The notes under the pieces are model-generated. The model was not told the DNA's origin and ran no database searches. It saw nothing but the letters and a program-made list of their open reading frames with translations. From Dongia deserti (lineage in GTDB: Bacteria > Pseudomonadota > Alphaproteobacteria > Dongiales > Dongiaceae), in contig NZ_QORW01000009.1 in NCBI RefSeq assembly GCF_003574735.1, positions 62,001-126,000 on the forward strand: a stretch of 64,000 bases of DNA. Direction: 5' to 3'. Within the stretch, counting starts at the first letter, position 1; each line of letters begins with the position of its first letter. Made by a program: the position numbers and the translations under genes. Positions 22,825 to 32,033 of the stretch are shown piece after piece.

Positions 22825-23718
22825 CTACAATAGCTCCTGAACGGCTTGCGCCCGCTCCTGCGCATATGTGTCGCAATCAACAAACGACTGCACCGAAATG
22901 CCGTGACCGGCCGCATCGATCCAGGCCTTTAGTCGATCGCGAAACCCAGGTTCTTGCTCGATCGCAGTTTCCAATTTCATGGTCGCGTCGTCTGGCTCTG
23001 CCTCACAGCTAGTGCGCTTGATCGCCTCCTCTGCTTCCAGCAGGAAACGATTTTGGATTTCCGCTCGCCGCGCCAGATTCTCGGCGGCGTCGCCAGTTGC
23101 AAAAAACTGCGACACGCCCAGACCTGTGCTTTGGAACGTTGGAACCTTTACGCCCATGTCGATGGCGGCAAGGACCGAAGCGTATTTGTCAACAGCACGG
23201 CCGCCGCCCGCGGGCTCTTCACTGCCAAGGGGAATGAAGGAATACTCCTTACGCTTGTACCCGAAGGAGATGCTGTCGGGGACCTCGCCGGTGAACGTCA
23301 CCTTGAGGCCGATGTGCGATCCGGTGCCAAACACCGCCAGCTTGCGAGAGTCCGTGTACATCGGCTTTTCATCTAGCTTCACGTCGCCAACCTTCTCCGC
23401 GGTAACCAGCTTGGAGGCATCGCCCGTGGCATAGAGCTGCCGGACTTCGGGACTAAAGATGGAAAGGTTGGATTCGATCTTGGCGACGACCGGTGGGATT
23501 GCGCCGGTACTGTATGCAGGCCCGATATAGCCCTCATAGCGATCGTAGCCGATATTGGCGTTCGGCGGCTTGCTGTCTGCATCGATGCCGATCGTCGTGG
23601 TTGTCACGAACAGGACGTGGTCAGTTCCTGCGCAACCCGCCGATACGAGGGTCAGTGCAACGATGGCAGTTTCCCTAATAGGGCGGGTTCTGCGCGGCAG
23701 ACGAGTTCTTAGCGCCAT
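22825..23718 (-). CDS. lipoprotein of unknown function
   Basis: A 297-residue protein with an Arg-rich N-region, hydrophobic stretch and lipobox VSAGC at the signal cleavage site, so an outer- or inner-membrane lipoprotein is expected. The mature part begins with a beta-rich region (TTTTIGIDADSKPPNANIGYDRYEGYIGP) and ends in a helical segment with two cysteines (TSCEAE, VDCDTYAQ). The start overlaps the end of the upstream lipoprotein gene by 44 bp. Function unknown. Confidence 0.7.
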   Translation of the reverse strand: MALRTRLPRRTRPIRETAIVALTLVSAGCAGTDHVLFVTTTTIGIDADSKPPNANIGYDRYEGYIGPAYSTGAIPPVVAKIESNLSIFSPEVRQLYATGDASKLVTAEKVGDVKLDEKPMYTDSRKLAVFGTGSHIGLKVTFTGEVPDSISFGYKRKEYSFIPLGSEEPAGGGRAVDKYASVLAAIDMGVKVPTFQSTGLGVSQFFATGDAAENLARRAEIQNRFLLEAEEAIKRTSCEAEPDDATMKLETAIEQEPGFRDRLKAWIDAAGHGISVQSFVDCDTYAQERAQAVQELL

Positions 23719-24058
23719 CTGTGTATCCCCCGATCGTTAACGGATTACCCAGAACGAGTGCGTTGTCTTTGAGGACGGCTGTCACTGAACGATTGTAGCC
23801 AAGCGTCACGCTGGCGCTGTCGGGCATATCGCTAATGGAAAGCCCAACTGTCGTTACGTCGATTACGTGGCCGGCCGTCGGCGCCGCGGAGTCCGGCGGC
23901 GGGATAACAAGGCTTGCAAACCCGATGACGTGACGCACACCATCCTTATCGACGTAGTCGACCGCGCAGCCGCCGAGCAGCAACGCGCCCGCGGCACATG
24001 CACGCAGGATCCACCGCAGGGCGGCAGGGATCCCCGCCTTGCAAGATCGATGAACCAT
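23675..24058 (-). CDS. small lipoprotein
   Basis: A 127-residue protein starting at ATG 24058, with a signal peptide ending in lipobox LLGGC. The mature part holds GFASLVIPPPDSAAPTAGHV and a beta-rich region SASVTLGYNRSVTAV, similar in flavour to the beginning of the next protein (both speak of a G-Y repeated strand, and both have an IG- or VG-start strand). The gene overlaps the downstream lipoprotein gene, so the two are probably co-translated. Function unknown. Confidence 0.65.
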   Translation of the reverse strand: MVHRSCKAGIPAALRWILRACAAGALLLGGCAVDYVDKDGVRHVIGFASLVIPPPDSAAPTAGHVIDVTTVGLSISDMPDSASVTLGYNRSVTAVLKDNALVLGNPLTIGGYTDGAKNSSAAQNPPY

Positions 24059-24217
24059 CACCCGCCCCCGCCCGGTGTATTCCAGTTGGTGGCACAGGCT
24101 ATGCGTGTTTCAACCTAAAGTCCAGCCCCATCCAAGCGCTGTTGGCCGGCCTAACTTGGTGCCACCGGGAACATGGGCACAGGGCGGCAACGAACCTGAT
24201 CTGCGGGAAGTACGTCC

Positions 24218-25579
24218 TTAGAGGATAAACTTGCTCAGGTCCGCGTTCTTCGCGAGCGGGGCGACACGCTCCGTCACGTACTTGGCGTCCACCGTGAACT
24301 CCGTCCCCGACTTCTCGCTCGCGGTGAAGCTCACTTCCTCGAGCAGCTTTTCCATCACGGTCTGCAGGCGGCGGGCGCCGATGTTCTCGACGCTGGTGTT
24401 GATCTCGCTCGCCAGGTCCGCGATCGCGTCGATCGCATCGTCGGTGAAAATGAGGGTCAGCTCCTCGGTGCCGAGCAGGGCCTCGTACTGGGTGATAAGG
24501 CTGGCTTCGGGCTCGGTCAGGATGCGCTTCAAGTCATCGCGCGTCAGCGCGGCGAGCTCCACGCGGATCGGCAGGCGGCCCTGCAGTTCGGGCAGCAGGT
24601 CCGCGGGCTTCGCGATGTGGAAGGCGCCGGACGCGATGAAGAGGATGTGGTCGGTCTTCACCGGTCCATGCTTGGTCGAGACCGTGGTGCCTTCGATCAG
24701 CGGCAACAGGTCGCGCTGCACGCCTTCGCGCGACACGTCCGCGCCCACGCGCTCCGAGCGCGCGCAGATCTTGTCGATCTCGTCCAGAAAGACAATGCCG
24801 TGCTGCTCGGTCATCTGGATGGCCTCGCCCAGCACTTTTTCCTGGTCCAGCAGCTTCTCGCTTTCCTCCGCGATCAGCGGCGCGTAGGCCTCGCGCACCG
24901 TCGTGCGGCGCGCCTTCGTGCGGCCGCCCAGCGCGTTGCCCAGCATCTCGTTGAGGTTGATCATGCCCATGGAAGCGCCGGGCATGCCGGGAATCTCGAA
25001 GGTCGGCAGCGAACCCGCGCCGGTATCCTTCAGCTTCAGCTCGATCTCCTTGTCGTCCAGTTCGCCGGCGCGCAGCATCTTGCGGAACTTGAGCCGTGTG
25101 TCGGCGCTGGCGCCCTCGCCCACCAGCGCGTCGAGCACGCGCGATTCCGCCGCCTCCTCGGCCTTGGCCTGGACCTGCCGCTTCATCTTGTCCTTGGTCA
25201 TCAGGATCGCGAGCTCCAGCAGGTCGCGCACGATCTGCTCGACGTCACGGCCGACATAGCCCACTTCAGTGAATTTGGTCGCCTCGACCTTGATGAAGGG
25301 CGCCTGCGCCAGCTTGGCGAGGCGGCGCGCGATCTCGGTCTTGCCGACGCCGGTCGGGCCGATCATCAGGATGTTCTTCGGCATCACCTCTTCGCGCAGC
25401 TCCGGCGAGAGCTGCTGCCGGCGCCAGCGATTCCTGAGCGCGATCGCCACGGCCCGCTTGGCCTCATCTTGGCCGACGATATGCCGGTCGAGCTCGTGCA
25501 CGATTTCGCGCGGCGTCAGCGAACCGGCGTGACTGGTGCTGACCTCGCTCTCCTTGGGCGTGCGGTTGATGTCGTTCAT
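24218..25579 (-). CDS. hslU: HslU, ATPase subunit of the HslVU protease
   Basis: A 453-residue AAA+ unfoldase that feeds substrates to HslV in the cytoplasm. Visible are the opening [18 protein letters not shown], Walker [16 protein letters not shown], the pore-loop region [16 protein letters not shown], Walker [11 protein letters not shown] and the arginine-rich [18 protein letters not shown], ending in the conserved LSKFIL tail needed to activate HslV. The start ATG 25579 is 6 bp downstream of hslV. The order hslV-hslU is standard. Confidence 0.97.
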   Translation of the reverse strand: MNDINRTPKESEVSTSHAGSLTPREIVHELDRHIVGQDEAKRAVAIALRNRWRRQQLSPELREEVMPKNILMIGPTGVGKTEIARRLAKLAQAPFIKVEATKFTEVGYVGRDVEQIVRDLLELAILMTKDKMKRQVQAKAEEAAESRVLDALVGEGASADTRLKFRKMLRAGELDDKEIELKLKDTGAGSLPTFEIPGMPGASMGMINLNEMLGNALGGRTKARRTTVREAYAPLIAEESEKLLDQEKVLGEAIQMTEQHGIVFLDEIDKICARSERVGADVSREGVQRDLLPLIEGTTVSTKHGPVKTDHILFIASGAFHIAKPADLLPELQGRLPIRVELAALTRDDLKRILTEPEASLITQYEALLGTEELTLIFTDDAIDAIADLASEINTSVENIGARRLQTVMEKLLEEVSFTASEKSGTEFTVDAKYVTERVAPLAKNADLSKFIL

Positions 25580-25584
25580 GATCG

Positions 25585-26160
25585 TCACAGCTTCTCGAAA
25601 ATCACGTTCTGATTGGTATAGATGCAGATGTCGGCGGCGATCTTCATCGCCTTCTTGGCGATCGCCTCGGCCGACATGCCGTCCACGTCGATGAGTGCGC
25701 GCGCCGCGGCCAGCGCGAAGGAGCCGCCGGAGCCGATGCCGATCAAGCCATCCTCCGGCTCCAGCACGTCGCCCGATCCGGTGAGCACGAAGCTCGATTG
25801 CTTGTCCGCCACCGCCATCATGGCCTCGAGCCGGCGCAGATACTTGTCCTGCCGCCAATCCTTGGCCAGCTCCACGCAGGCGCGCGCCAGCTGCCCGGGA
25901 TGCTTCTCCAGCTTGCCTTCCAGCCGCTCGAACAGCGTCAGCGCATCGGCGGTCGAGCCGGCGAAGCCGGCGATCACGTCACGCCCCTCGCCCTTGGAGA
26001 GGCGCCGCAGCTTCTTCGCGTTGGATTTCATGATGGTGTTGCCGACGCTGACCTGGCCGTCGCCGGCCAGCACCACGTCGGAACCCTTGCGCACCAGCAG
26101 AATGGTCGTGCCGTGCCAGGGGGCGAGCCCGTGCCGGGCCCTGTCATCCGTATCGCTCAT
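25585..26160 (-). CDS. hslV: HslV, peptidase subunit of the HslVU protease
   Basis: A 191-residue T1-family threonine peptidase. The mature N-terminal threonine is T18 in [12 protein letters not shown], so a 17-residue propeptide is removed. Other family motifs are [31 protein letters not shown] and the end [14 protein letters not shown]. Start ATG 26160 is only 5 bp from a sigma32-type promoter, so the mRNA may be leaderless or nearly so; no start downstream fits. Confidence 0.96.
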   Translation of the reverse strand: MSDTDDRARHGLAPWHGTTILLVRKGSDVVLAGDGQVSVGNTIMKSNAKKLRRLSKGEGRDVIAGFAGSTADALTLFERLEGKLEKHPGQLARACVELAKDWRQDKYLRRLEAMMAVADKQSSFVLTGSGDVLEPEDGLIGIGSGGSFALAAARALIDVDGMSAEAIAKKAMKIAADICIYTNQNVIFEKL

Positions 26161-26164
26161 TGGC

Positions 26165-26196
26165 CTCAAATAGGCGCCCGGGATTAACGAATCAAG
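26165..26196 (-). promoter_or_regulatory. sigma32 (RpoH)-type promoter for hslVU
   Basis: On the minus strand CTTG (26193-26196), 18 bases, and CCTATTTGAG (26165-26174) match the alphaproteobacterial heat-shock consensus CTTG-N17/18-CYTATnTnnG at every defined position. hslVU is a classic heat-shock operon, so this is the expected control. The transcript would begin at or within a few bases of the hslV ATG. Confidence 0.65.
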
Positions 26197-26306
26197 CAAA
26201 AGCCCTGTGACCAGCCGCCGCCCCCTCCCCTGCGCCTCATGCGGGGCATTAACCCTGGCATTCCAAGCCCTTCGCTGCTACAAGGCCCGGCCAGAGAGAG
26301 GTGGCA

Positions 26307-26903
26307 ATGGCCCGGACACGGCAAGGCAAGGTCGAGCGCAAGACCAAGGAGACCGAGATCTCGGTCACCGTGGATCTGGACGGCACAGGCACGTCCGAGA
26401 TCGCGACCGGCATCGGCTTCCTGGACCACATGCTGGACCAGCTCTCGCGCCATTCCTTGATGGATCTCACGGTCAAGGCCAAAGGCGACCTCCACATCGA
26501 CTTCCACCACACCACGGAGGACACCGGCATTTGCATCGGCGAGGCGGTGGCGAAGGCGCTGGGCGACCGCACGGGCATCCGCCGCTGGGGCGAGGCGACC
26601 GTGCCGATGGATGAGACGCTGACGCGCGTGGCGCTCGATGCCTCCAACAGGCCTTACCTGATCTGGAAAGTGAACTTCTCCAAGCCGAAGCTGGGCGAGA
26701 TGGACACCGAGCTGTTCAAGGAATGGTTTCAGGCCTTCGCCCAGAATGCCGGCCTGACTCTCCACGTGGAGAATCTCTACGGCGAGAACAACCACCACAT
26801 CGTGGAAAGCTGCTTCAAGGGCTTGGCGCGCGCGCTCCGCCAGGCGATCGAGATCGACCCCCGCAAGTCGGACGCCGTGCCGTCGACCAAGGGCGTGCTA
26901 TGA
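26307..26903 (+). CDS. hisB: imidazoleglycerol-phosphate dehydratase
   Basis: A 198-residue HisB, catalysing dehydration of imidazole glycerol phosphate in histidine synthesis. It has the two Mn-binding His motifs: [15 protein letters not shown] and, later, [20 protein letters not shown], plus [16 protein letters not shown]. It is the monofunctional form, without a phosphatase domain. Start ATG 26307 follows GAGAGAGG. It is divergent from hslV and begins the his operon here. Confidence 0.96.
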   Translation: MARTRQGKVERKTKETEISVTVDLDGTGTSEIATGIGFLDHMLDQLSRHSLMDLTVKAKGDLHIDFHHTTEDTGICIGEAVAKALGDRTGIRRWGEATVPMDETLTRVALDASNRPYLIWKVNFSKPKLGEMDTELFKEWFQAFAQNAGLTLHVENLYGENNHHIVESCFKGLARALRQAIEIDPRKSDAVPSTKGVL

Positions 26904-26905
26904 TT

Positions 26906-27000
26906 CAGATGTCAGAAGTCAGATGTCAGAGGTCAGGTGTGATCCGACATTCGGGCGTAACGCGCCATACTGACATCTGACATCTGCCCTCTGACATCTG
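26906..27000. repeat. heptanucleotide repeat hairpin between hisB and hisH
   Basis: The left arm is TTCAGATGTCAGAAGTCAGA and further units; the right arm holds CTGACATCTGACATCTGCCC and more. Together they fill the hisB-hisH gap. The units are 7 bases (GTCAGAN), the arms complementary, so a long stem inside the his transcript is possible. Confidence 0.75.
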
Positions 27001-27007
27001 GATTGCC

Positions 27008-27643
27008 ATGCAGGTTGCGATCGTCGATTACGGGGCCGGAAACCTCCGCTCCGCCGAGAAGGCATTGGCCGCAGCCGCCAAGGACTCGGCGCGCGTCATC
27101 GTGACCGCTGATCCGGACGCGGTGCGCAAGGCGGACCGCATCGTGCTGCCCGGCGTCGGCGCCTTTGCCGCTTGCAAGCACGGGCTGGATTCGCTCCCCG
27201 GCATGGTCGAAGCACTGGAAGAAGCGGTGCTGAAGCAGGGCAAGCCGTTCCTCGGCATCTGCGTCGGCATGCAATTGATGGCGAGTGTCGGTGTCGAGTT
27301 CGGCACACATAAAGGACTCGACTGGATCAAGGGCAAGGTGGTGGTGCTTGATCCCGCCGACAAATCACTGCGCATCCCGCAGATGGGCTGGAACGATCTC
27401 AAGCTCGCGCATGTTGGACACCGAGCGCTCGCAGCGACCAGGAACGGTGATCATGCTTATTTCGTCCACTCCTTTCATTTCGTCGCCGACCGATCCCAAG
27501 ATGTGCTGGCGACAGTCGAATATGGCGGGCCTGTGACGGCGATCATCGGGCGCGACAACCTGCTGGGCGTACAATTCCATCCTGAAAAGAGCCAGCAGGT
27601 GGGGTTGACTCTCCTGGCGAGCTTCCTGAAGTGGAATCCCTGA
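27008..27643 (+). CDS. hisH: HisH, glutaminase subunit of imidazole glycerol phosphate synthase
   Basis: A 211-residue class I glutamine amidotransferase. The catalytic Cys is in GICVGMQLMAS, and the His/Glu pair in VQFHPEKSQ. It opens with VAIVDYGAGNLRSAEKAL, typical of HisH. It supplies ammonia to HisF. Start ATG 27008; the stop overlaps the start of the GNAT gene (TGATG). Confidence 0.95.
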   Translation: MQVAIVDYGAGNLRSAEKALAAAAKDSARVIVTADPDAVRKADRIVLPGVGAFAACKHGLDSLPGMVEALEEAVLKQGKPFLGICVGMQLMASVGVEFGTHKGLDWIKGKVVVLDPADKSLRIPQMGWNDLKLAHVGHRALAATRNGDHAYFVHSFHFVADRSQDVLATVEYGGPVTAIIGRDNLLGVQFHPEKSQQVGLTLLASFLKWNP

Positions 27644-28215
27644 TGACGCAGATGCCCAAACCAGACACCAAGGTCGAAGTCGTTACCAAGCTCACGCGCG
27701 GCGACCTCGCCGACCTGTGCCACGCGGCGGAGGATGCGATCGAGGCCGGCGGCGGGTTCGGCTGGCTGAAGCCGCCGCGGCGCGACGTGATGGAAAGCTA
27801 CTGGAAAGGCGTGCTGATGGTGCCGGAGCGCACCCTCATCGTCGGGCGCCTGGACAACGTCATCGTCGGCTCGGCGCAGCTGGTGCGCCCGCCCAAGAAC
27901 AACGAGGCGCAGGCGCACAGCGGCCAGCTCACCACCAGCTTCATGGCGCCCTGGGCGCGCGGCCACGGCCTGGCGCGCATGATCGCGGAAGGCGTCGAGA
28001 ATCACGCGCGCTCCCTCGGCCTGCGCGTGCTCAATCTCGACGTGCGGGAGACCCAGGAAGCCGCCATCACGCTCTATCGCTCGCTCGGTTATCATGAGCT
28101 CGGCCGGCATCCGCACTACGCGCGGGTCAACGGCGTCTATGTCGCCGGCCTGTATTTCTGGAAGGACCTGAACGGCAACGGGAACGGCGCCACTCAAGGA
28201 AGCAAAGCGTCGTGA
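27643..28215 (+). CDS. GNAT acetyltransferase within the his operon
   Basis: A 190-residue GNAT whose start codon overlaps the hisH stop and whose end overlaps the hisA start, so it is embedded in the operon. The acetyl-CoA loop is [18 protein letters not shown] and the next motif is [21 protein letters not shown], both clear GNAT signatures; the end is [19 protein letters not shown]. Histidine biosynthesis needs no such enzyme, so it may be a stowaway or modify an amine product. Substrate unknown. Confidence 0.85.
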   Translation: MTQMPKPDTKVEVVTKLTRGDLADLCHAAEDAIEAGGGFGWLKPPRRDVMESYWKGVLMVPERTLIVGRLDNVIVGSAQLVRPPKNNEAQAHSGQLTTSFMAPWARGHGLARMIAEGVENHARSLGLRVLNLDVRETQEAAITLYRSLGYHELGRHPHYARVNGVYVAGLYFWKDLNGNGNGATQGSKAS

Positions 28216-28967
28216 TCCTGTTCCCCGCCATCGACCTGAAGGACGGCCAATGCGTGCGCCTCGTCAAAGGCGACATGAGCCAGGCGACCGTCTTCAACGC
28301 CGATCCCGCGGACCAGGCGCGCCGGTTCGCGCATGCCGGAGCTGAGTGGCTGCATCTGGTGGACTTGAACGGCGCCTTCGCCGGCAAGCCGGTGAACGCG
28401 GCGGCGGTCGAGGCGATCCTGAAGTCCGTGAAGATTCCCGTGCAGCTCGGTGGCGGCATCCGTGACCTCGCACGCATCGAAGACTGGTTCCGCCGCGGCA
28501 TCGCGCGCGTCATCCTCGGCACGGCCGCGCTCAAGAATCCGGCGCTGGTCAAGGAGGCGTGCCGCAAGTTCCCCGGCAAGATCGCCGTCGGCATCGACGC
28601 CAAAGGCGGCAAAGTCGCGGTGGAAGGCTGGGCAGAAACGAGCGACGTCACCACGCTCGACCTCGCGCGCAAGTTCGAGGATGCCGGCGTCGCCACCATC
28701 ATCTTCACCGACATCGACCGCGACGGCTTGTTGCAAGGCGTCAACGTCGTGAGCACGGCAGAACTGGCGCGCAGCGTCTCCATCCCGGTCATCGCCTCCG
28801 GCGGCGTGTCGTCCGTCACCGACCTCGATGCTTTGCTGAAAGTCGCGCCGTCGACGCGCACCTACGGCGGCGGCATCATCGGCGTGATCTCCGGCCGCGC
28901 CCTCTATGACGGCCGGCTGGACTTGGCCCAGGCACTTAAGCGCCTGAAGGAAGCGGCGCGATGCTGA
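28212..28967 (+). CDS. hisA: HisA, phosphoribosylformimino-5-aminoimidazole carboxamide ribotide isomerase
   Basis: A 251-residue (beta/alpha)8 isomerase. Opening [18 protein letters not shown] carries the catalytic Asp; [17 protein letters not shown] and [16 protein letters not shown] carry the second Asp and phosphate-binding loops. GTG 28212 overlaps the stop of the GNAT gene (GTGA). The last codons overlap the hisF start by seven bases. Confidence 0.96.
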   Translation: MILFPAIDLKDGQCVRLVKGDMSQATVFNADPADQARRFAHAGAEWLHLVDLNGAFAGKPVNAAAVEAILKSVKIPVQLGGGIRDLARIEDWFRRGIARVILGTAALKNPALVKEACRKFPGKIAVGIDAKGGKVAVEGWAETSDVTTLDLARKFEDAGVATIIFTDIDRDGLLQGVNVVSTAELARSVSIPVIASGGVSSVTDLDALLKVAPSTRTYGGGIIGVISGRALYDGRLDLAQALKRLKEAARC

Positions 28968-29719
28968 AAATGCGCGTCATTCCCTGCCTCGACGTGAAGG
29001 ACGGCCGCACCGTCAAGGGCGTGAACTTCGTCAACCTCGTCGACGCCGGCGATCCCGTTGAGCAGGCGACGCTCTATGACGAAGCAGGCGCGGACGAGCT
29101 CTGCTTCCTTGATATCACAGCCAGCCACGAGAACCGCGACACGCTCTATGACGTGGTGGCGAAGACCGCCTCGGTCTGCTTCATGCCGCTCACCGTCGGC
29201 GGCGGCGTGCGCAGGATCGAGGACATCCGCAAGCTGCTGCTGGCCGGCGCCGACAAGGTGTCGATCAACACCGCCGCGGTGAAGGAGCCGGCGTTCGTGC
29301 GTCAGGCCGCCGAGAAGTTCGGCGCGCAATGCATCACCGTCTCGATCGACGCCAAGCAGGTGGCGCCGGAGCGCTACGAGATCTTCACCCATGGCGGCCG
29401 CAATCCGACCGGCATCGACGCCGTGGCGTTCGCGCGTCAGGTCGCAGAATTGGGCGCCGGCGAGCTGCTGGTCACCTCAATGGATCGCGACGGCACCAAG
29501 CAGGGCTACAATATCCCGCTGACCCGCGCGATCGCCGATGCGGTGCGCGTGCCGGTGATCGCCTCCGGCGGGGTCGGCACTCTTGATCATCTGGTGGAGG
29601 GAATCCGCGACGGCCACGCCACCGCCGTCCTCGCCGCCTCGATCTTTCACTTCGGCGAGTTCACGATCGGGCAAGCGAAGGCTCATATGGCAAAGGCGGG
29701 CCTGCCGATGCGCCAGTAA
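28961..29719 (+). CDS. hisF: HisF, cyclase subunit of imidazole glycerol phosphate synthase
   Basis: A 252-residue (beta/alpha)8 cyclase with the expected [17 protein letters not shown] (catalytic Asp near residue 12), [25 protein letters not shown] (second Asp) and [17 protein letters not shown]. It works as a heterodimer with HisH, encoded two genes upstream. It is followed by a tandem-repeat spacer and hisE. Confidence 0.96.
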   Translation: MLKMRVIPCLDVKDGRTVKGVNFVNLVDAGDPVEQATLYDEAGADELCFLDITASHENRDTLYDVVAKTASVCFMPLTVGGGVRRIEDIRKLLLAGADKVSINTAAVKEPAFVRQAAEKFGAQCITVSIDAKQVAPERYEIFTHGGRNPTGIDAVAFARQVAELGAGELLVTSMDRDGTKQGYNIPLTRAIADAVRVPVIASGGVGTLDHLVEGIRDGHATAVLAASIFHFGEFTIGQAKAHMAKAGLPMRQ

Positions 29720-29721
29720 TC

Positions 29722-29790
29722 TGGGATCAGGTATCGGGGATCAGAAAAGCGTATATTCTGATTACTGATTCCTGATACCTGACTTCTTGC
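29722..29790. repeat. heptanucleotide repeat hairpin between hisF and hisE
   Basis: The left arm GGGATCAGGTATCGGGGATC and the right arm CTGATTACTGATTCCTGATA are complementary in units of seven bases. It is the ATCAGGN subtype, as at 2911. A sequence of about 16 bases separates the arms. It could pause or process the his transcript. Confidence 0.7.
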
Positions 29791-29807
29791 GGCAAGGAGG
29801 AGAACGT

Positions 29808-30137
29808 ATGTCCGAATTGGAGGGCGTGCTGGAACGCCTATACACGACCATTGCCGCCAGGCGCACGGCCGACCCGGGCAGTTCCTATACCGCGAAGCTG
29901 CTGCACGAAGGCCGCGCCAAGATCGCGAAGAAAATGGGCGAGGAAGCGGTCGAGACGGCCATCGCGGCGGTCGCCAATGACAGCGACGCCGTGGTCTCGG
30001 AGAGCGCGGACCTGCTCTATCATCTGCTCGTGCTATGGGTCGATTGCGGCGTGGAGCCGGACGAGGTCTGGAACAAGCTGGCCGCGCGCGAGGGCACCTC
30101 GGGCCTCGCCGAGAAGGCGTCACGGCCGCAGATCTAA
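29808..30137 (+). CDS. hisE: phosphoribosyl-ATP pyrophosphatase
   Basis: A 109-residue all-alpha NTP pyrophosphatase, the stand-alone HisE. It has the MazG-type metal motif intact: EE at 45-46, E49, then E65 and D68 (KMGEEAVETAIA, SESADLLYH). Start ATG 29808 follows AAGGAGG. A paralogue that has lost two of these ligands lies at 34775. The final step in this operon, cleavage of phosphoribosyl-ATP, is done here. Confidence 0.95.
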   Translation: MSELEGVLERLYTTIAARRTADPGSSYTAKLLHEGRAKIAKKMGEEAVETAIAAVANDSDAVVSESADLLYHLLVLWVDCGVEPDEVWNKLAAREGTSGLAEKASRPQI

Positions 30138-30151
30138 GCCAGGAGGCAACG

Positions 30152-30514
30152 ATGACCTATGATTCCAACAACGTGTTTGCCAAGATCCTGCGCGGCGAGA
30201 TCCCGTGCAACAAGATCTATGAGGACGAGCATGTGCTGGCCTTCAAGGACATCCGCCCACAGGCCAAGGTGCATGCGCTGGTGATTCCGAAAGGCGCCTA
30301 TCTCTCCGCCCAGGATTTCGGCGAGAACGCCAGCGTCGAGGAGATCGCCGCGATGCAGCGCACCATCTCGAAGCTCGCGCGCGAACTGGGCGTCGCCGAG
30401 ACCGGCTACCGCCTGATTGCCAACAGCGGAGCCCACGGCCACCAGGAAGTGGCGCACTACCATGTCCACATCCTCGGCGGCCAGCCGATGGGCAAGATGG
30501 TGAACTTGCCGTAA
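30152..30514 (+). CDS. HIT-family protein
   Basis: A 120-residue histidine-triad nucleotide-binding protein. The triad is HYHVHILGG near the C-terminus; the N-terminal FAKILRGEIPCNKIYEDEHVLAF is the conserved opening of the HinT branch. These are purine nucleoside phosphoramidases. Start ATG 30152 with AGGAGG upstream. Co-location with hisE is common in alphaproteobacteria. Confidence 0.92.
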   Translation: MTYDSNNVFAKILRGEIPCNKIYEDEHVLAFKDIRPQAKVHALVIPKGAYLSAQDFGENASVEEIAAMQRTISKLARELGVAETGYRLIANSGAHGHQEVAHYHVHILGGQPMGKMVNLP

Positions 30515-30516
30515 GG

Positions 30517-31026
30517 CTACATGAGCAGCCGCCAGGCCTGGATCCAGACCGCGTTGTTGATCGCCAGGATGAACAGCACTAGCGCCGCTGCGCACGCGAC
30601 AGTGCGCACGTGATTCCATCGCGTCCAGTCGCGCACATAGTCGGACCAGCGTCGGGCGCTGTCGGGCGCCTCGGCATCGAGCGCGGCCAGCGCGTTGTTG
30701 AGGGGCACGTTGCCGCGCATCGTCACCAGGATCGATCCAAGCAGATAGATGCCTCCGCCCAGCAGTGTATACATGCTGCCGTCTTCCCAGCGCAGGAACG
30801 CCATGACGATCGCCACGATGGAGATCGCGCCCGTTCCCATGAAGATCGACAGGAACAGCCGGTTGAGCACCGTGACGTTGATCGTCTGCATGGCGCGCAT
30901 GCCCTCGGTCGGCGCCAGCCGCGCCAGGGCCGTCATCACGAAACTGGAAAAGGCGAAGAACACGCCGGCCATCAAGCCGCTGCCGAGCGCGCACAAGAAG
31001 ATGAGAATGACGAATAGTGTGTCCAT
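30517..31026 (-). CDS. DUF1772 membrane protein
   Basis: A 169-residue integral membrane protein with about four hydrophobic segments, including the opening LFVILIFLCALGSGLMAGVFFAFSS and the late VACAAALVLFILAINNAVW. It matches DUF1772 (anthrone oxygenase-like) in length and in the FAFSSFVMTALARL motif. It converges with the HIT gene, leaving only two bases between stop codons. Function unproven. Confidence 0.75.
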   Translation of the reverse strand: MDTLFVILIFLCALGSGLMAGVFFAFSSFVMTALARLAPTEGMRAMQTINVTVLNRLFLSIFMGTGAISIVAIVMAFLRWEDGSMYTLLGGGIYLLGSILVTMRGNVPLNNALAALDAEAPDSARRWSDYVRDWTRWNHVRTVACAAALVLFILAINNAVWIQAWRLLM

Positions 31027-31072
31027 GGTGCCGACCCCCGATCAGGGATCCGACGGTAGCACAGACTTCGCC

Positions 31073-31516
31073 TTAAGAGAGCGCCATCAGATCCGCGCGC
31101 AGCGCATCGGCCGAGCGCTTCAGCCGCCGCTCCAGCGCGGCATGCGTCCGCTTCCAGATCGGCACCGCCGCCGCCAGCAGTGCCCGCCCCTCGGCGGTCA
31201 GCGCCAGGCGGCGGCTGCGGCGATCGCTCTCATCCACCTTGATCGAGAGGAGGCCGCGCCGTTCCAGCGGCTTCAGATTGGCGGTCAGCGTGGTGCGGTC
31301 CATGGCGAGCAGCTCCGCCACGCTGCCCATGGTGGGCGGGTCCGGCCGGTTCAGCGACATCAACAACGAGAACTGCCCCTGCGTGATGTCCAGCGGTCGG
31401 AACACGTCGTCGAACCGGCGCGCCACCACCCGCGCGGCGCGCTGCAAGTGCAGGCACAGGCAGGTATCGCGCACATGCAGCGTGGTTTCGAGCGGCACCA
31501 GCTTGCGGTTTGACAT
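31073..31516 (-). CDS. MarR-family regulator
   Basis: A 147-residue winged-helix MarR protein with the wHTH core ITQGQFSLLMSLNRPDPPT, the recognition helix SVAELLAMDRTTLTANLKPL and the wing RRGLLSIKVDESDRRSRRLALT. Cysteines C16 and C18 near the N-terminus (DTCLCLH) could sense oxidants, as in OhrR-type proteins; this is inference. It is divergent from the DUF1428/VOC/DUF899 genes and a palindromic operator candidate lies directly upstream. Confidence 0.88.
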   Translation of the reverse strand: MSNRKLVPLETTLHVRDTCLCLHLQRAARVVARRFDDVFRPLDITQGQFSLLMSLNRPDPPTMGSVAELLAMDRTTLTANLKPLERRGLLSIKVDESDRRSRRLALTAEGRALLAAAVPIWKRTHAALERRLKRSADALRADLMALS

Positions 31517-31527
31517 CAGCTGATTAT

Positions 31528-31539
31528 GTTGATATCAAC
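31528..31539. promoter_or_regulatory. MarR operator candidate
   Basis: GTTGATATCAAC is a perfect 12-base palindrome, fitting the common MarR pattern TTG-N4-CAA. It lies 12 bp upstream of the regulator start and about 110 bp upstream of the divergent operon. Confidence 0.6.
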
Positions 31540-31648
31540 GTATTCAGTCAAGCCACATAACCGCACCTGTTCCGCGGTCTTTTGACGCATAAGCTTCAAC
31601 GTCCGGACAACCGCGGTGCAATCAAAGAGACACGTGGAGGAAACGACG

Positions 31649-32002
31649 ATGGCCTATGTTGATGGATTTCTGTTGACGGTCCCAGCCAAGAAGCTGGCTG
31701 CCTATCGCCGGATGTCCGCCAAGGCCGGCAAGGTCTGGAAGCATTACGGCGCGCTCGAATACCGCGAATGCGTGGGCGACGATGTGAACGTGAAGTGGGG
31801 CCTGCCGTTTCCGAAGCGCGTGAAGCCGAAGAAGGGCGAAGTCATCGTGTTCTCGTGGATCGTCTACAAGTCGCGCGCCCATCGTGACAAGATCTTGCCC
31901 AAGATCATGCAAGATAAGCGCCTGGCGATGGACCCCAAGTCCATGCCGTTCGACATGAAGCGCATGTCCTATGGCGGGTTCAAAGTGATCGTCGATATGT
32001 AA
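31649..32002 (+). CDS. DUF1428 family protein
   Basis: A 117-residue protein starting with YVDGFLLTVPAKKLAAYR, the typical opening of DUF1428, a ferredoxin-like alpha/beta barrel family (EthD/ABM-like). Start ATG 31649 follows GTGGAGG. It is the first gene of a three-gene run, with the VOC gene 31 bp downstream. Biochemical role unknown. Confidence 0.8.
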   Translation: MAYVDGFLLTVPAKKLAAYRRMSAKAGKVWKHYGALEYRECVGDDVNVKWGLPFPKRVKPKKGEVIVFSWIVYKSRAHRDKILPKIMQDKRLAMDPKSMPFDMKRMSYGGFKVIVDM

Positions 32003-32033
32003 CGAGACAATTCAGCCGGAGGAGATTTCAGCC

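Noticed and set aside
26906-27000. A CRISPR array
   Set aside because: Repeats are 7 bases with no spacers of fixed length, arranged as inverted arms, and no cas gene is present.
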